From Bacteroidales bacterium (GTDB lineage Bacteria; Bacteroidota; Bacteroidia; Bacteroidales; JACABE01): 64,000 nucleotides of DNA. The notes beneath the pieces are model-generated. The model was not told the DNA's origin. It worked only from the letters and a program-made list of their open reading frames with translations, and did not search any database. The stretch spans positions 1-64,000 of the forward strand of contig JAHEYQ010000009.1 of NCBI GenBank assembly GCA_023251515.1, in the 5' to 3' direction. Shown in pieces: positions 54,575 through 63,898 of this stretch; the first letter of the stretch is position 1, and the number at the start of each line of letters is the position of its first letter. Both the position numbers and the translations under genes were made by a program.

Positions 54575-56710
54575 ATGATGTCTAGAATAAAAAACAAATC
54601 GTCAAATAAAAAATCAGACATTCCTAAATACAGGAGTCTGAGGCTTTTTATCATTCCTTTTATTTTATTTTTTGTATTAACAGGGCCATCAACATCGTTT
54701 ATCTTATTAAAAAACATTTCGTTATGGAACGAATCTTATAAAAGCAAAGAAAACAATAGAAATAGTACAAAAGATTCTCTTTTGCGAGTAAATACATTGA
54801 CTACCATTATTGATTCAAATAAAACAAATCAAAAAACTGACACTAGCCAAACAGATACTGTCAAATCAAACAAAAGTGGAAATATTAATATCAGCATCGG
54901 CAGCAATAAAAACAATGAATTAAGATTAAATGATAAAATTGACAATATTTTAGGTTGGTATGGAATTTTATTTGTAATAATTGCCGGTTTTTTCATAAAC
55001 AAACCTTTTAAGCTATACTTCAAACACTTAAGAAAAAACAAAACCAACTCAGAGAAAAGAATAAAATATTGCAGAAAATGGCTGTTAAAAACACCTATAC
55101 TAAACAGTGGCTTGTTTTTTATTTATTTTTTCATCAATAATTTATACTCTTTTATCCGTATTCTTAGCAATAATTTTCCTAACGACGAAACCAGCAGAAA
55201 AATTTACATACAATTATTTCCAATATCAATTGTGGCATCAGTATTGGTAATTGTTTTTGTTTATTTCTGGCAAAAACATAAAGTTCATATCAGATATATC
55301 GAACATGTATTTACACGTGATGAGTTGAATAAACGAATTTTCAACAGCAAAACAGGAAAAATAAGCAGCCGATTATGGATATCGAGTTTAATGACAACTT
55401 TGCTTCCTTTAATCATTGTATTGTTTTATTTATTAATGAGTTTATCATCAATAAAAGAAGTTGGTGATATAAATATCGACAAAGCAAAAGTCCTTTTAGG
55501 TTCATATTACAAAGATACTTCGGAATTGAACATGAGCGATTTCCAATCAAATTTTAAACAGTTTTTCTATGTAAACACTATCAATAGTATGATGATGATT
55601 GTTGGTATTTCAATGGGAATGCTTGTGTCATTAATTTACATTATTTTGTTTGTAAAATGGACAACCGAAGACATTGTCCAGCCAATGCAGGAGCTTTTGG
55701 AAAGCATGAAAAAAACAGGTGAAGGACAAATGAATCAATATGCCATTGTCAGAACCAACGACGAAATTGGCGAACTTACTGAAGGATATAATGATATGAC
55801 ACTTAAAATTAAAAATCATATTCAAAACATCAGTAAAATAAATAAAGCCAATCAAAGATTTGTTCCTCAACAATTTCTAGATTTTTTAAACAGAAGTGAT
55901 ATAACCGATGTACAAAAAGGAGATCAGGTTCAAAAGGAAATGACCGTTTTATTTTCAGATATTCGCTCATTTACAGCAATTTCAGAAAAAATGACACCTA
56001 AAGAAAACTTTGATTTTATCAATACATTTCTTGAACACATGGAGCCAGCTATAAACTCTAATAATGGCTTTATTGATAAATATATAGGAGATGCAATTAT
56101 GGCTTTGTTTGGCATAAAAACGGATGATGCAATTGAGGCTGCACTTTCGATGCGTAAACAATTGGCATTATTAAACTTACAATTAATATCTGAAAACAAA
56201 AATCCAATTGAAATCGGTATTGGAATACATACAGGCAATCTGATGTTGGGAATAGTTGGAGGCAGCGAACGCTTACAAGGAACCGTAATTTCAAATGCAG
56301 TAAATCTGGCTTCCAGAATTGAAGGTCTTACCAAACTTTATGGTATTCCTTTGATTATTACAGAAGATGTTAAAAACAACATAGTTGACAAAACTAAATA
56401 TGCATTCAGATACATTGACAATGTGAAAGTTTTAGGGAAAAAAGAATCTGTAAAGTTATATGAAGTTCTTGATCAAATTACAAATCCTGAATTGTGCGAT
56501 AAATTGATAGAACAATTACCTGAATATCAAAAAGCTATTGATTTGTATCTAAATAAGGATTTCGAAAATGCACTTCTGATATTCAGCAAAATAAACAACG
56601 AATGCAAAACAGACAAAATTGTAAATATGTATAAAGAAAGATGCATGTTTTTTAATCAAAAAGGAATTCCACAAAACTGGGATGGTGTGGAAATAATTAA
56701 TGAAAAATAA
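54575..56710 (+). CDS. Class III adenylate/guanylate cyclase with HAMP domain
   Basis: A 711-residue membrane cyclase. Several helices (about 25-45, 130-150, 180-200, 220-245, 270-292, 340-365), a low-complexity Ser/Asn-rich loop, HAMP (about 370-420), then the catalytic domain (about 445-625). Metal Asp residues: LFSDIRSFT and IGDAIMALFG; the base-selecting Lys is in GFIDKYIGD; the transition-state Asn/Arg are in SNAVNLASRIEG. The position equivalent to the adenine-selecting Asp is Thr (GTVISNAVN), as in class IIIb enzymes. cAMP is likelier than cGMP, but not certain. The C-terminal 80 residues are TPR-like. Divergent from a SpoIIE-type phosphatase. Confidence 0.9.
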   Translation: MMSRIKNKSSNKKSDIPKYRSLRLFIIPFILFFVLTGPSTSFILLKNISLWNESYKSKENNRNSTKDSLLRVNTLTTIIDSNKTNQKTDTSQTDTVKSNKSGNINISIGSNKNNELRLNDKIDNILGWYGILFVIIAGFFINKPFKLYFKHLRKNKTNSEKRIKYCRKWLLKTPILNSGLFFIYFFINNLYSFIRILSNNFPNDETSRKIYIQLFPISIVASVLVIVFVYFWQKHKVHIRYIEHVFTRDELNKRIFNSKTGKISSRLWISSLMTTLLPLIIVLFYLLMSLSSIKEVGDINIDKAKVLLGSYYKDTSELNMSDFQSNFKQFFYVNTINSMMMIVGISMGMLVSLIYIILFVKWTTEDIVQPMQELLESMKKTGEGQMNQYAIVRTNDEIGELTEGYNDMTLKIKNHIQNISKINKANQRFVPQQFLDFLNRSDITDVQKGDQVQKEMTVLFSDIRSFTAISEKMTPKENFDFINTFLEHMEPAINSNNGFIDKYIGDAIMALFGIKTDDAIEAALSMRKQLALLNLQLISENKNPIEIGIGIHTGNLMLGIVGGSERLQGTVISNAVNLASRIEGLTKLYGIPLIITEDVKNNIVDKTKYAFRYIDNVKVLGKKESVKLYEVLDQITNPELCDKLIEQLPEYQKAIDLYLNKDFENALLIFSKINNECKTDKIVNMYKERCMFFNQKGIPQNWDGVEIINEK

Positions 56711-56723
56711 AAAACAATAAGCT

Positions 56724-58922
56724 TTATTTATTCTTTTTCAATACATTATACGATTTAATAAAATATTTATACCATTTTTCATCCTTCAAAAAAGGATGTT
56801 TAATATTTAAATAAACTAAATCCAATTGATTGTTTTCTGCAACCAATTTCACCAAATCTTCCTGAACTTTCTTTGTATTAACTGCTGGAAAGTTATTTTC
56901 TCTCAAAACATTTAGTAACTGAAAACATTCATTCATATGTTTTTTAAGCAACAAATATTCAGTAATTTGAAAATTATTTTCATTGTTATTCTGATATTTT
57001 AAAAAAGAAATCAGATTGTTATCAGGTATCAATAGGCTATCAAGTCTCGATTTTTGATAAACTGAATCGGCAATCAAAAAAAGATTTGTAAATTCTTCAT
57101 ATTTAAGTGTTTCATATTTAACTTTGGCTGAATTCTTTAAGTTAAAATATAGTGTTACAGGCATAATTAAAGTTGAAATTTTATTATATTCCAACAAATT
57201 TAAATTACAATTCTTAAAATTATTTTTAATTATTCCTATCTCATCAACAATAGATTGTACCTTTTGAAATTCTTTGAGTTCAAATAAAGAGAATGCTTTT
57301 TTGCACAATAATGAAATTTTTTCATCCGCATTATTACACTGCTTTCTGTTCTTATCTTCTCTTATTTTGTTTAATTCAGCATTTATTTCTGCATTATCAA
57401 TTAAAAAATATTTTTCTTGTAAGATACTGCATATCTGCAAAATACTATCTGCCTTAGTAAAATCATCACTCCATAAAACAAACTGAATTTCTTTCAAAGG
57501 TTTTGAAATTATTTTTTCAGCCGTCTGTTTCAGATAAATATCAATCTTTAACTTATCCGTTGTCTTATCAGATGGAATCAATTCTTTAGCTGACAAATAT
57601 TTCTGATAGGCATCTTCGTATTTTGATTTTGAATACAAATCATTCCCTATTTCAATCAGATTAACTGAAATTGCAGATTGTACATTATTCAGATTCTTTT
57701 GCTTTTTGTTTTGCTTATTTGATTTTACTGAATTAATTACTTTTATCTTTTGCTTTGATTTCTTATTTTTTTCTTTACCATCAATTTTATTTACAGTTAC
57801 GGTTGGCTGGCTTACAATTATTTCAGGTTTAGCCGTATTTTCCATCTCAATTGTATCCGGCAAGTCTATATTTTCATTATTTGCAACATATTGATTATTA
57901 CAATTCTGAATTTTCAATAATTGACAAATCCTGTTTGCTTTCTGCCAATATAGAACTGCTGATTTGTTATTGTTATTTCGCTTATACTTGTCTGAAAATG
58001 AAAGATATTTACTAACAATTAATTTATAATTCTTATCAGTTTCATTATCATCGCTTAATGCATCTCTGTTTGCAATGGCATATTCCAAAGCTTTATCAGT
58101 AAATGATTCGGAAATATTAAAATTATTAGTTGAAATTGCTTGATTTGCAATACGTAAATAGGATTTATAAATACCTTTTTTTGAATTTAAAATACCATCA
58201 GAAAAATTTTTGCAATCAGAAAAACGAAATGCATTACACAAGCTATCAGCATATTGGTAATACATCATCGATTCATTATAATAACCTGTTTTATAAAAAT
58301 AATCTGACTTTTCAGCCAAAGCATTATTAATTTGATTAACAACAATATAAAGCAATCTATAATTATCATTATCAGTAAACAAAACATTTGCAAGTTTACG
58401 AAGAAAAACAGAAGCTTCAATTGCATTATTTTTATTATTTAATAAACTTGCCCTCAAACCCACAGCTGGAATGTATAAATAATTAAACTGCAAAGACTTA
58501 TCAAGAAATTCAAGCGCACTGGCGGTATCAGAATCAAATAAAAAATTTTTAGCAGTTTTATAATACCAATAATCAATATTGCTAATTTGTTGATTTATTA
58601 CTGTTCTGTTCTGCTTAATTTCAATAATCAAATTCTTAAAGTTCTGATATAATTGGATTTGATTTTGATTTTTAAAATCAAAAAAACGCTCTAAACCAAA
58701 ATATTCAAAATAGTTCAGTTGAGTTTCAATATCATTTAAATTACAATCATTAATAATTAATTTATCAATATCAGACGTTAAAATTGATTTGAAAGTTTTT
58801 AAGTTTGATTGAAAAACAGAATCCAATCGATTGACTGTATAGTCCTGACTCTCATTCTGTGAGTATGAATACAAGATAAAAAATATGAAGAATAAAGTTA
58901 CAAAAAGTCGTTTTAAAATCAT
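56724..58922 (-). CDS. Large exported protein with TPR-like helices, function unknown
   Basis: A 732-residue protein with signal peptide (MILKRLFVTLFFIFFILYSYSQ); I start at 58922 because the 10 extra upstream residues do not fit a signal. The mature part is almost all amphipathic helix with TPR-like spacing (ALEFLDKSLQFNYLYIPAVG; GYYNESMMYYQYADSLC; KSKYEDAYQKYLSAKEL). A Lys-rich linker (KSKQKIKVINSVKSNKQ) divides it near residue 400. Composition is Asn/Lys/Ile-rich. It converges on the cyclase gene. Possibly a periplasmic scaffold; I do not recognise a family. Confidence 0.75.
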   Translation of the reverse strand: MILKRLFVTLFFIFFILYSYSQNESQDYTVNRLDSVFQSNLKTFKSILTSDIDKLIINDCNLNDIETQLNYFEYFGLERFFDFKNQNQIQLYQNFKNLIIEIKQNRTVINQQISNIDYWYYKTAKNFLFDSDTASALEFLDKSLQFNYLYIPAVGLRASLLNNKNNAIEASVFLRKLANVLFTDNDNYRLLYIVVNQINNALAEKSDYFYKTGYYNESMMYYQYADSLCNAFRFSDCKNFSDGILNSKKGIYKSYLRIANQAISTNNFNISESFTDKALEYAIANRDALSDDNETDKNYKLIVSKYLSFSDKYKRNNNNKSAVLYWQKANRICQLLKIQNCNNQYVANNENIDLPDTIEMENTAKPEIIVSQPTVTVNKIDGKEKNKKSKQKIKVINSVKSNKQNKKQKNLNNVQSAISVNLIEIGNDLYSKSKYEDAYQKYLSAKELIPSDKTTDKLKIDIYLKQTAEKIISKPLKEIQFVLWSDDFTKADSILQICSILQEKYFLIDNAEINAELNKIREDKNRKQCNNADEKISLLCKKAFSLFELKEFQKVQSIVDEIGIIKNNFKNCNLNLLEYNKISTLIMPVTLYFNLKNSAKVKYETLKYEEFTNLFLIADSVYQKSRLDSLLIPDNNLISFLKYQNNNENNFQITEYLLLKKHMNECFQLLNVLRENNFPAVNTKKVQEDLVKLVAENNQLDLVYLNIKHPFLKDEKWYKYFIKSYNVLKKNK

Positions 58923-58949
58923 TATCAACCGAATAAATATTTCAGTTTT

Positions 58950-58957
58950 CAAAAATA
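58950..58957 (-). promoter_or_regulatory. -7 box for the TPR-like exported protein gene
   Basis: TATTTTTG on the minus strand lies 27 nt before the ATG at 58922, consistent with that start choice. Confidence 0.45.
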
Positions 58958-59090
58958 CACATTTAATTTTGATGTAATCGTGTATTCCGTTAAGTTTTTT
59001 TTAGAAAAATTATGGCTTCTTTGACAAACTTTTTAGGTAATTTTACTGTCAATATAAAAAATGTTTTTATAAACTTAATATTTAATAAAA

Positions 59091-60170
59091 ATGAACAGAT
59101 TTTTCGCTCTTATAAGTTTTTTATTTATCTGCAATTTAGGCATTTCACAAAATAACAATGCATTACAATTCGACAAAACCACTTATGAATTTGGAGACAT
59201 TAAAGAAAGTATAGGAAAAGTTACAGCTGTTTTTAAGTTTAAAAACATCAGCAAAAAGCCTGTTATTATTAATAATGTTTATGCTGCATGCGGTTGTACC
59301 ACAACAAAATACACAAAAGACAGTGTTATGCCCGGAAAATCAGGATTAATAGAAGCAGTTTATACAACAACCAATCGTCCGGGTTCTTTCGACAAATATG
59401 TAATTGTATATACCAATGACACAGCAAATAAAGGAATTTATCTTTATTTGAAAGGATATGTTTTTAAAGGCGAAAAAATTATTGAAGAGAAATATCCCCA
59501 ACAAATCGGGAATCTGAAATTTAAAGTAAACCACATTGCATATAACAAAATGAGCAATACCGAAATAAAAACCGATACTTTATGGATGTATAACTCATCA
59601 AAAAAGAAAATGAATATTGAGTTTACACAACTCCCTGAATGGATAAAAGTTAAACCCAATAAATTAACTTTAAAATCAACTTTTGATGATTATTTTCTGA
59701 TAACTTATGATGCGTCAAAACGCAAAGACTGGGGATTGAATTTCGATAGAATTATTTTAAAAACTACAGACGATAGTTTATCGGAAAAACTTATTTATGT
59801 ATCTTCCCAGATTGAAGAAGATTTTACAAAATTATCAACAGAACAGCTTGAAAAAGCGCCAATTGCTTCATTTGCTGTTAAAGATTATGATTTTGGAGAT
59901 GTTAAGGAAGGTACAAACGTATTTTATCGCTTTGAATTGATAAATACTGGCAAATCAGATTTGATGATTAGAAAAATTACATCAAGTTGCGGATGTACAA
60001 CAAGTAATATTGATAAAACATTGCTAAAACCTGATGAAAACTGTTTTGTTTCAGCTTCATTTAACACTGGAGGCAGGTCAGGTGAGCAGCAAAAAACAAT
60101 TACAATTGTTACCAATGACCCAAAAAATCCGACAATTATACTTAGTTTAATCGGAAAAATTACAAATTAG
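59091..60170 (+). CDS. Exported protein with two DUF1573 domains
   Basis: A 359-residue protein with a signal peptide (to GISQ). Two Ig-like DUF1573 domains: the first at about 25-115 (FGDIKESIGKVTAVFKFKN, then CGCTTTKY), the second at about 265-355 (FGDVKEGTNVFYRFELIN, then CGCTTSN). The paired Cys of CGCT are conserved in both. A diverged beta domain lies between. DUF1573 proteins are common exported proteins of Bacteroidota; no defined function. Single gene, same direction as the next barrel gene. Confidence 0.88.
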   Translation: MNRFFALISFLFICNLGISQNNNALQFDKTTYEFGDIKESIGKVTAVFKFKNISKKPVIINNVYAACGCTTTKYTKDSVMPGKSGLIEAVYTTTNRPGSFDKYVIVYTNDTANKGIYLYLKGYVFKGEKIIEEKYPQQIGNLKFKVNHIAYNKMSNTEIKTDTLWMYNSSKKKMNIEFTQLPEWIKVKPNKLTLKSTFDDYFLITYDASKRKDWGLNFDRIILKTTDDSLSEKLIYVSSQIEEDFTKLSTEQLEKAPIASFAVKDYDFGDVKEGTNVFYRFELINTGKSDLMIRKITSSCGCTTSNIDKTLLKPDENCFVSASFNTGGRSGEQQKTITIVTNDPKNPTIILSLIGKITN

Positions 60171-60218
60171 TTTAAGTTTATTAACTTTTCATCAAGAACT
60201 GAATCAAAGTCAATTTCA

Positions 60219-60226
60219 TAATTTTG
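60219..60226 (+). promoter_or_regulatory. -7 box for the outer-membrane barrel gene
   Basis: TAATTTTG matches the consensus and ends 18 nt before the ATG at 60245. Confidence 0.5.
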
Positions 60227-60244
60227 CACTTTTAAGTTCGATAT

Positions 60245-60946
60245 ATGAAAAAGAAAATATTATTTATTCTTTGCCTTCTGATTCAAATCATTAATACTGA
60301 AGCTCAGGAAAATAAATTAGATCTTAGCCTCAGTGCCGATATTTATTCATTACATCTATGGCGTGGTTTTGCCAATGGAAATGCACCAAGCATTCAACCT
60401 TGTGCTGAACTAAGCAAAGGTAATTTAACGATTGGTGCTTGGGCAGCTTATGCCATTAATGGCAGTTATTCCGAAATTGATTTGTATGCTAATTTCCAGC
60501 TAAAAAATCTAAAATTTTCGATTTTTGATTATTTTATGCCTGAAACCAATGGGAAAAAGAATTCATTTTTCGATTATAACACCAAAACTACAAGACACAC
60601 TATTGATTTAATTGCTGAATACGATGCAGATAATTTTCCTGTCAGAATCTTGGCTTCAAAATTCATATATGGAGACGACAGACATGCAGAAACTACAAAG
60701 AATATGTATTCTACATATCTTGAATTAGCCTATAAGCTTAATATTTCTGACAAAAAGGCTGAAATTATTGCAGCAATTACACCTCATGAAAGCTATTATG
60801 CAAACAAAATAAATATGGTTATGGCAGGAATAAAAATAAAGGATAAAATCAAAATAAACTCTGATATTCAGATCCCTGTAAAAGCATTTTTGATGTTAAA
60901 TCCTTATACGGAAAATATTTATTTCAATTTGGGTATTTGTTTGTAA
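60245..60946 (+). CDS. Outer-membrane beta-barrel protein
   Basis: A 233-residue exported protein with signal peptide (MKKKILFILCLLIQIINTEAQ). Amphipathic strands alternate with short turns (LSLSADIYSLHLWRGFANGN; TIGAWAAYAINGSYSEIDLY; DLIAEYDADNFPVRILASKF), and the end (ENIYFNLGICL) is a barrel-like last strand. The first strand motif SADIYSLHLWRG resembles TorF/Gcw_chp-type barrels. Function is unknown. Confidence 0.75.
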   Translation: MKKKILFILCLLIQIINTEAQENKLDLSLSADIYSLHLWRGFANGNAPSIQPCAELSKGNLTIGAWAAYAINGSYSEIDLYANFQLKNLKFSIFDYFMPETNGKKNSFFDYNTKTTRHTIDLIAEYDADNFPVRILASKFIYGDDRHAETTKNMYSTYLELAYKLNISDKKAEIIAAITPHESYYANKINMVMAGIKIKDKIKINSDIQIPVKAFLMLNPYTENIYFNLGICL

Positions 60947-60957
60947 AAAAAAGGCAT

Positions 60958-60988
60958 AAAAAACCCCGTTTTCGGGAAGAAAACGGGG
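60958..60988 (-). terminator. Terminator of the candidate RNA
   Basis: CCCCGTTTTC-TTCCC-GAAAACGGGG (minus strand, 60988-60964), a perfect 10-bp stem, followed by six Ts on the minus strand only. The T run on one side shows it serves minus-strand transcription. Confidence 0.85.
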
Positions 60989-61244
60989 CATTAACACAAT
61001 TGAAAACCAATTTACTTTACCTCCTCGGGTGATCTTTACGACAACTTCAACTAAAATGTTTAATCGCCTATATATTTTTTATTAAAATCTAATTTCTATA
61101 TGTATAAACCAAGTTTTTTATATATTGTTCATTAAAAAATAATTTATTTAAAAATTAATTCTAACCAACACATAACAAACAAATTGAGTCAAAAAAACTA
61201 AAAGAACTTTAACTAATTACTTAAAAGATATTACCAATAATTAG
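60958..61244 (-). ncRNA. Candidate small RNA of about 287 nt
   Basis: A standalone transcription unit on the minus strand. A -7 box TAATTTTG (61257-61250) predicts a start near 61244. The RNA would begin with a 9-bp hairpin (AACTAATTA/TAATTAGTT, 61246-61211), pass through an A/U-rich body and a GC-richer core (61040-61015) containing GATCACCCGAGGAGG, a small AATTG/CAATT hairpin (61012-60998), and end in a strong terminator. The core has a perfect AGGAGGU (61025-61019), complementary to the 16S anti-Shine-Dalgarno. No open frame of useful length follows it. It could be 6S RNA or a Bacteroidota-specific RNA; identity not established. Confidence 0.5.
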
Positions 61245-61249
61245 TTTTG

Positions 61250-61257
61250 CAAAATTA
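61250..61257 (-). promoter_or_regulatory. -7 box of the candidate RNA
   Basis: TAATTTTG on the minus strand; TTTG at 61277-61274 lies 16 bp upstream, somewhat closer than the usual 19-21. Confidence 0.45.
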
Positions 61258-61415
61258 GTAAAAAAAATATTACCAAACACATTTTAATAAAAAAAAATCT
61301 AAAAATTTTTAGTGTTTTTTCTATCTTTTTTGTAAACAACTAATTATAAATGCAATACGTTAAATATTTGCTTTTTTAAAATTATGATTAATAAAACAAA
61401 CATAATTGATTAAAA

Positions 61416-61931
61416 TCAATCATTGATTAATTGCAGGAAATATTCATCTTTCCATTCCAAATTAATGTGAATCCAATCTTTTCTCATTCCACAAACAGTA
61501 AATCCTTTTGAAGTAAACAAATTTAAACTTGCCTCATTATCAGTAAGAATACTACAATAAAGTTGATGTAAGCTCAAAATATTAAAACAATATGAAATCA
61601 AAACATCCAAAGCATCTGAAGCATAACCCTTTTTGCGAAATTCATCTGTAATTAATATTCCGACACCGGCCTTTCTGTTATTAGGATCAAAATCAAAAAT
61701 ATCAATACATCCAATTGGAATTTGCTCAGCTTCAATTATCAATCGCAATTGTTTATTTGCATAAATATCCTGATTACTAAAAATATATTGCTCGAGCATA
61801 TATTTAGAGAACGGTGCAACTGTATTACTGATATGCCATACACTGCTATCATTTTCCCAATTATAAAGCACATCCACATCTTCGGGTTCCAATGCTCTTA
61901 AAACAATATTTTTGCCTTTGAGTAACTGCAT
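61416..61931 (-). CDS. GNAT family N-acetyltransferase (RimJ/L-like)
   Basis: A 171-residue acetyl-CoA-dependent acetyltransferase. It starts MQLLKGKNIVLRALEPEDVD, typical of the RimJ/RimL group; the acetyl-CoA loop region is KAGVGILITDEFRKKGYASD, and the C-terminal half has HQLYCSILTDNEASLNLFTS with KGFTVCGMRKDW. Substrate may be an N-terminal amine or small molecule; unknown. It is upstream of the candidate RNA on the same strand and downstream of the porin gene. Confidence 0.9.
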   Translation of the reverse strand: MQLLKGKNIVLRALEPEDVDVLYNWENDSSVWHISNTVAPFSKYMLEQYIFSNQDIYANKQLRLIIEAEQIPIGCIDIFDFDPNNRKAGVGILITDEFRKKGYASDALDVLISYCFNILSLHQLYCSILTDNEASLNLFTSKGFTVCGMRKDWIHINLEWKDEYFLQLIND

Positions 61932-61999
61932 TTTATAATAATTGAATAACTGATTAATTAATTGATTAATAGATTGAATGGTTTATGGATATTTTCAGG

Positions 62000-63871
62000 T
62001 TAATCGTAAAATCTCCAGACAATACCCAGTTTTAAAGCAGAAGCCTGTTGAGGATAATGCGGCATCATATAATAATTGGGGTTATTCCAGCCACTATTAA
62101 TATGCTGATACTTCAAAAAAACATTTGCACGCTTTATCTGAACATTGGCAAAAATATCGCCATAAATATAATTACCTATCTGTTTGTTATTCTGCGTATA
62201 ATACATTCTGAGTGCGGGCGAATAATCATCGGCAAAATAAGCTGAATTATAATACAAACTTACACCAGGTTGAAGATACATATATTTTTTAAACAATTGT
62301 AAATTAAGATACCATGATTGCATTGCAGCTATTTGTGGTATTTTAATAATTGTATTATCAGGAGTATATTGATAAACAAAATCATTATCTATCTGCAATC
62401 TGCCCCAGGTAATGTCTTTGCTTAGCTTTGCTACAAAAACATGCATCATTTTGTCATGCCAATCGGGTTTTGCATTATTGTCGAGATAAATATAGTTATT
62501 TAATTGGTGCAATGCTACATCAAGTTTCAGGCTGCCAATTTTCAGATTTGCAAAATAAGTAATCAGATTCTGTTTGTCAAAATCGTTTTTCCACTTGTAA
62601 TAATTAGAATAATGCCAGGTAAAAATCCAATCAGCTTCTTTTTGTGTATAATTAAAGCCTGTTGTAAACAATATTTTACCGGGTTGTTGCTTCAGAAAAT
62701 CAAATTTAGCAATAGCTTTCAAACTAAAATCACCTCCGTTATAATCGCCAATAACATATTCGCCATTCAGATTCAGATGAAACTTTCCAAAAGCAAATAC
62801 AGACAATGCTGCATAAGGTGTTAATTGATTAAAAGTTACAATTCTGAATGTATCTTTATATTCTAAATACTTATGTTTAATACCAAATACCAGATTGAAA
62901 GCTTGTGGCGATAAAGGATTTGCACTTATGCCATTTGTCCAAGCAAAATTGGTTTCAAAAAACTGATAATGAATACTGTCATGAGTAGCAGCCGAATCGA
63001 GATAAATATTATAGTAATAATTTCCTGATTCATCTTTATCAGAATATGTTTGTGAATTTTTGTAATAATGCATCGAAAGATGAATAGAACCCGGATTGAA
63101 AGACCGATGCGGAATGCTGTCAACTTTCATTTTTTTGAAATTATAAATTTGTTTTACAAAAACACCTGTTTCTTTATATTGAGTATTGGCTGATTGTAAA
63201 TACACTGGAACCGACAAGGTTTGAGGTGCTAATTTATTTTCGAAAATAGAATCGCTGCTGATACCGCCATTTTCCTGAATTTCGATACTTGAATGATAAT
63301 AAGCTGCCAACAAACGATATTTACCCGAAGGAGCAAAATAGTTTGTATTAATCATAAATTGGCGATTGTCGCATGATTGCCATTGATAGCTTCCCCAGGA
63401 ATCCATAACTCTGAAATTAAGAGCAACATTCCACGTTTTATTTATATTCTGACTATGTATTATCTGAAAAATCTCTTCTTTCTCAGGACCGGAAATATAA
63501 TTTAAAGAAGTATAAGGGCGACGAACCTGATAATAAGGTTGAGTATAATTATTAAATAACAAATCATCAAAACTATGAATTCCAAAATCAAAGCCAGTAG
63601 TATGCCGTGGTTCAAAAACGATTCTTTTTGAAGGCCTGCCGATATTGCCAGCCCACTCACTGAATTTGTTACGATTAAAGGAAGGATTGTATTGCTCTAA
63701 TCCTTTAATAATGGTGTCAATTTTGCTAGTAACAGGCATTTCAAATGGATTGGTTTTATCGTAATAATATTGTGTCCGATTGCGTGCCCATGCAACAGAA
63801 TCTACTCTTTGTCCAAAACTGAACTGCTGACAAAAGAGAAACACAATAAGAAAAAAACCGAATCTATACAT
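62000..63871 (-). CDS. Putative porin (Bacteroidetes family)
   Basis: A 623-residue outer-membrane protein with signal peptide (MYRFGFFLIVFLFCQQFSFG). It matches the Bacteroidetes 'putative porin' family: long N-terminal linker, then YYQVRRPYTSLNYISGPEKE, many long amphipathic strands (KLDVALHQLNNYIYLDNNAK; VFLKYQHINSGWNNPNYYMM) and a final strand ending SALKLGIVWRFYD with an aromatic-rich end. Substrate unknown. It lies directly downstream of an incomplete gene at the window edge (27 bp gap), probably in one operon. Confidence 0.88.
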   Translation of the reverse strand: MYRFGFFLIVFLFCQQFSFGQRVDSVAWARNRTQYYYDKTNPFEMPVTSKIDTIIKGLEQYNPSFNRNKFSEWAGNIGRPSKRIVFEPRHTTGFDFGIHSFDDLLFNNYTQPYYQVRRPYTSLNYISGPEKEEIFQIIHSQNINKTWNVALNFRVMDSWGSYQWQSCDNRQFMINTNYFAPSGKYRLLAAYYHSSIEIQENGGISSDSIFENKLAPQTLSVPVYLQSANTQYKETGVFVKQIYNFKKMKVDSIPHRSFNPGSIHLSMHYYKNSQTYSDKDESGNYYYNIYLDSAATHDSIHYQFFETNFAWTNGISANPLSPQAFNLVFGIKHKYLEYKDTFRIVTFNQLTPYAALSVFAFGKFHLNLNGEYVIGDYNGGDFSLKAIAKFDFLKQQPGKILFTTGFNYTQKEADWIFTWHYSNYYKWKNDFDKQNLITYFANLKIGSLKLDVALHQLNNYIYLDNNAKPDWHDKMMHVFVAKLSKDITWGRLQIDNDFVYQYTPDNTIIKIPQIAAMQSWYLNLQLFKKYMYLQPGVSLYYNSAYFADDYSPALRMYYTQNNKQIGNYIYGDIFANVQIKRANVFLKYQHINSGWNNPNYYMMPHYPQQASALKLGIVWRFYD

Positions 63872-63898
63872 ATTTATGTAAATGATTAACTGAATAAT

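Larger units (their letters stand above)
60947..61415. other. 469-bp gap holding a candidate RNA gene
   Basis: No protein gene seen. The minus strand contains a promoter box, a 5' hairpin, a conserved-looking GC-richer core and a strong terminator (see the separate ncRNA entry). The part from 61258 to 61415 is plain A/T-rich sequence upstream of that RNA. Confidence 0.6.

Noticed and set aside
60958..61244. Naming the candidate RNA as 6S RNA, SRP RNA or RNase P RNA
   Set aside because: I could not see the hallmark sequences of SRP or RNase P RNA, and 6S cannot be recognised without a structural model, so identity is left open.
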